Origin: Acidobacteriota bacterium
Lineage (GTDB): Bacteria > Acidobacteriota > Blastocatellia > Pyrinomonadales > Pyrinomonadaceae
Reading direction: 5' to 3'
Length of the DNA stretch: 7,779 nt
Assembly: GCA_005790265.1 (NCBI GenBank)
Contig: SXVE01000527.1
Location: 1 to 7,779, forward strand
The first letter of the stretch is position 1; each line of letters starts with the position of its first letter. Shown piece after piece: positions 6,057 to 7,779 of the stretch. A model generated the notes under the pieces. It searched no databases and was not told the origin of the DNA. It worked only from the letters and a program-made list of their open reading frames with translations. Made by a program: the position numbers and the translations under genes.

Positions 6057-6823
6057 TTTTTGTCTCCTCTCGCGCTGCAAAATTGAACGAAATTTTTAAA
6101 TATTTTACTTGATAAATCATCCGTTTCGTAGGACAGTTCCGGATGCCACTGCACGCCCAAAACAAATTTATCTTCGTCGGTATCTTCAATGCTCTCAACG
6201 ATTCCGTCGACCGCTCTGGAGCTGATTCTTAGATTTTCTCCGCAAATTCTGACCGCTTGATGATGATGAGAATTAACTTTAACAAAAACATTTTTGGCAT
6301 TTTCGCCATCGGCTTTCTGCACGGTGTCGTCGCGAGTAATTCGGTTTAATAAAGTACCGGATTCAATCACGATATGATGCGAATTTCTTGCTAAAGGTCT
6401 GCCCTGTTCGTGTTTCAGACTGTTTGCCGCCTGCGCTTCGATGTCCTGAATTAAACTTCCGCCGCGAAAAACGTTCAGGCTTTGCATTCCGTAGCAAATC
6501 GCCAAAATCGGCAAATTTCTTTTGGCGGCTTCTTCGAGCACGAGAAAATCCGTTTCGTCTTTTTCCGGAATCACTGTTTTCAATTTCGGGTGCGGCTCTT
6601 CGCTGTAATAATGCGGATCAACGTCGGTGTCGCTTCCGGGCAGCAGAATTCCGTCTAATTCGTCCAAAATCGCGGCGATATAATCGCGTTTGGCAATCAA
6701 ACCGAGATGAACCGGCAGCGCGCCATAATGTTCGAGTGCTTCGCAGTAGTTTCTGCCGAGATAAAAGCGACGGTTTTCCAAATCGAGTCGCATGGTCATA
6801 CCGATGCGCGGTCTTTTCCTCAT
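6053..6823 (-). CDS. Class I glutamine amidotransferase-like hydrolase (peptidase C26 / PuuD-like)
   Basis: A gamma-glutamyl hydrolase-type enzyme; relatives such as PuuD cleave gamma-glutamyl-GABA. Counting from the ATG at 6823 (256 residues), the catalytic parts are the nucleophile elbow ILAICYGMQSLN (106-117, Cys110) and GVQWHPE (223-229) with His227 and Glu229. Other family marks are LLPGSDTDVDP (60-70), where many members have PGGGDVDP, VIPEKDETDF (84-93), RGGSLIQD (120-127) and NSHHHQAV (184-191). The frame is open to an ATG at 6856, but homologues as I recall begin near RPRIGMTMR, so the ATG at 6823 is preferred; AAGG lies only 3 nt before it, so the start is uncertain. The stop overlaps the namZ start (GTGA). 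Pairing with NamZ suggests gamma-D-glutamyl bonds of stem peptides as substrate, an inference only. Confidence 0.88.
   Translation of the reverse strand: MRKRPRIGMTMRLDLENRRFYLGRNYCEALEHYGALPVHLGLIAKRDYIAAILDELDGILLPGSDTDVDPHYYSEEPHPKLKTVIPEKDETDFLVLEEAAKRNLPILAICYGMQSLNVFRGGSLIQDIEAQAANSLKHEQGRPLARNSHHIVIESGTLLNRITRDDTVQKADGENAKNVFVKVNSHHHQAVRICGENLRISSRAVDGIVESIEDTDEDKFVLGVQWHPELSYETDDLSSKIFKNFVQFCSARGDKK
6054..6068 (-). promoter_or_regulatory. Ribosome binding site deciding the GTG start of namZ
   Basis: AGGAG (6068-6064) is followed by seven bases and then GTG (6056-6054). The in-frame ATG at 6047 would have a 16-nt spacing, which is too long, and the ATG at 6080 lies before the site. 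The GTG shares its TG with the TGA stop (6055-6053) of the upstream gene, the usual geometry of translational coupling. Confidence 0.75.
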
Positions 6824-6864
6824 AAACCTTTTAATGTTCAGCCAAACGTGCGGCATCTGTCAAT

Positions 6865-6893
6865 TTGAGCATTTCAGATTAAAGATTTATCAT
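6865..6893 (+). promoter_or_regulatory. Possible sigma-70-type promoter for hslV
   Basis: TTGAGC (6865-6870, 4 of 6 to TTGACA) is separated by exactly 17 nt from TATCAT (6888-6893, 5 of 6 to TATAAT). It lies in the short gap divergent from the C26/namZ pair. A start site about 7 nt further on would leave only a few bases before the hslV ATG at 6904, so a real transcript from it would be nearly leaderless. AT-rich DNA produces such matches by chance. Confidence 0.35.
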
Positions 6894-6903
6894 TGAGTTT
6901 TTT

Positions 6904-7455
6904 ATGAAACGAGAAAATAACAGCAGCAAAATCCGCTCGACCACCGTTCTGCTCGTGCATCGCGACGGACAAGTCGCGATGGCGGGCGACGGACAAGTCA
7001 CGCTCGGAGAAACCGTAATCAAAGGAAACGCGCGCAAAGTGCGCCGGATTTACAACGATCAGATTCTCATCGGATTTGCGGGCGCGACCGCAGACGCTTT
7101 CACGCTTCTGACCCGGTTTGAAGCGAAGCTCGAACAGTTTCAGGGTAAACTCGAGCGCGCCGCCATCGAACTCAGTAAAGATTGGCGCACCGACAAATAC
7201 CTGCGCCATCTCGAAGCCTTGATGATCGTCGCCGATAAACAGGACGCGTTTCTGCTTTCCGGCAAAGGCGATGTCATATCATCGGACGAAGGTTTATTGT
7301 CGGTCGGTTCGGGCAGCATGTACGCGCTCGCCGCCGCCCGCGCGCTGCTCAAACACACGAATTTGCCGGCAGCCGAAGTCGCCTCCGAAGCGCTGCGCAT
7401 CGCTGCCGAAATTTGCATTTATACGAATTCCGAAATTGTGCTCGAAGAATTGTAA
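6904..7455 (+). CDS. hslV: HslV, proteolytic subunit of the HslUV (ClpYQ) protease
   Basis: Threonine peptidase of family T1 that forms a double hexamer and degrades proteins unfolded and fed in by the HslU ATPase in the cytosol. The 183 residues carry the full domain: STTVLLVHRDG (12-22), MAGDGQVTLG (26-35), KGNARKVRRIYND (40-52), GFAGATADAFTL (57-68), KDWRTD (92-97), LEALMIVADK (103-112), GSGSMYALAAARALL (135-149) and ICIYTN (170-175). By alignment with E. coli HslV, the nucleophile is Thr13, with Asp29 (D17) and Lys45 (K33) completing the site. E. coli removes only Met; here 12 residues (MKRENNSSKIRS) precede the threonine and must be cleaved. The usual GSGGPYA reads GSGSMYA. There is no strong Shine-Dalgarno, only GAG 6 nt upstream. 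hslU follows after 99 nt, so the two are probably co-transcribed. Confidence 0.96.
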   Translation: MKRENNSSKIRSTTVLLVHRDGQVAMAGDGQVTLGETVIKGNARKVRRIYNDQILIGFAGATADAFTLLTRFEAKLEQFQGKLERAAIELSKDWRTDKYLRHLEALMIVADKQDAFLLSGKGDVISSDEGLLSVGSGSMYALAAARALLKHTNLPAAEVASEALRIAAEICIYTNSEIVLEEL

Positions 7456-7554
7456 CTCCATTGATCCAACTTTATTGATTAAACAATTTGCATTGTAATA
7501 AACAACTTAATTTTTCCAAGTCCGGTTGATAAAAAACTTTTTAATATTTATAAA

Positions 7555-7779
7555 ATGCCAATCTATCTCAGCGGCGAAACGCAGAAAAGCGCCGATTTCT
7601 TAAAACTTGACGACCTGACGCCGCGCCAAATCGTCGCGGAATTAGACAAATACGTGATCGGGCAAACGAACGCCAAACGCGCGGTCGCCGTCGCGCTGCG
7701 CAATCGTATTCGGCGACAGAAACTTCCGCCCGAAATGGCGCGCGACGTATTTCCGAAAAACATTTTGATGATCGGTTCG
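7555..7779 (+). CDS. hslU: HslU, ATPase subunit of HslUV (N-terminal part, cut by window)
   Basis: AAA+ unfoldase that recognises substrates and threads them into HslV. Seventy-five codons are visible. After an N-terminal extension MPIYLSGETQKSADFLKLDD comes the family start LTPRQIVAELDKYVIGQ (about 21-37), then AKRAVAVALRNRIRRQKLP and PKNILMIGS leading into the Walker A loop, which lies just outside the window. The extension is roughly 15-20 residues longer than E. coli HslU. The ATG at 7555 is the only ATG before the conserved part; it has no Shine-Dalgarno and follows AT-rich DNA. In the 99-nt gap after hslV I see only a weak inverted repeat (ACAAT/ATTGT, 7483-7496) and no convincing terminator, consistent with an hslVU operon. 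Confidence 0.95.
   Translation, partial: MPIYLSGETQKSADFLKLDDLTPRQIVAELDKYVIGQTNAKRAVAVALRNRIRRQKLPPEMARDVFPKNILMIGS

Noticed and set aside
6057..6080. ATG at 6080 as the namZ start.
   Set aside because: It lies upstream of the AGGAG site and would overlap the C26 gene by 28 nt; the GTG at 6056 has ideal spacing and a GTGA overlap.
6824..6856. Upstream ATG at 6856 as the start of the C26 gene, adding MPHVWLNIKRF.
   Set aside because: The added residues do not resemble the family N-terminus and no Shine-Dalgarno precedes this ATG. It cannot be excluded, since the site at 6823 is also only moderately supported.
6858..6863. Perfect TTGACA on the minus strand as -35 box for the C26 gene.
   Set aside because: No acceptable -10 box lies 16-18 nt further on (the sequence there reads TGAACA), so it is not supported as a promoter.
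7483..7496. ACAAT/ATTGT inverted repeat between hslV and hslU as a terminator.
   Set aside because: The stem is 5 bp with one G-C pair per arm and no T run follows directly; it would not stop transcription and the two genes are expected to be an operon.
7525..7554. Apparent strong promoter before hslU: TTGATA, 17-nt spacer, TATAAA.
   Set aside because: The TATAAA hexamer directly abuts the hslU ATG, so transcription would begin inside the gene and lose the start codon. No other start lies before the conserved HslU sequence. It is most likely chance in AT-rich DNA, with hslU read from the hslV promoter.

Overview
The window looks like chromosomal DNA from a Gram-negative (diderm) bacterium with moderate GC, compact genes and AT-rich spacers. 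The LptF/LptG-type permease implies an outer membrane with lipopolysaccharide. The short-form AhcY, a 781-residue protein joining LptF and LptG, and HslU beginning MPIYL all recall Acidobacteriota, perhaps class Blastocatellia. That placement is from memory of the families, not a search, and is tentative. Nothing here looks like a phage, transposon, CRISPR array or recent island.

Layout from left to right: (1) the 3' part of ahcY on the plus strand, closed by a strong, probably bidirectional hairpin terminator; (2) a convergent minus-strand block at about 4667-899. In transcription order it holds a DUF6677-like small membrane protein, a 56-residue two-helix membrane protein overlapping it by ATGA, recO, and the lptF-lptG fusion 2 nt after recO; (3) a 201-nt spacer with a purine-rich tract and a short unexplained open stretch; (4) a minus-strand pair at about 6823-4869: a class I glutamine-amidotransferase-fold hydrolase (peptidase C26) and a NamZ-type exo-N-acetylmuramidase (DUF1343), overlapping by GTGA; (5) divergent from that pair, hslV and the start of hslU on the plus strand.

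Functional groups: ahcY detoxifies S-adenosylhomocysteine. HslV and HslU form an ATP-dependent protease. RecO acts in recombinational repair. LptFG moves lipopolysaccharide out of the inner membrane. The C26/NamZ pair is plausibly a cytoplasmic peptidoglycan-fragment recycling module (inference).

Most worth a second look: the single-chain LptF-LptG with an A8 run in its linker; the 56-residue membrane protein with a strong ribosome binding site; the coupled C26/NamZ pair without a visible signal peptide; the 12-residue leader on HslV; and the short open stretch before the DUF6677-like gene. I see no clear evidence of a wholly new defence or mobile system.
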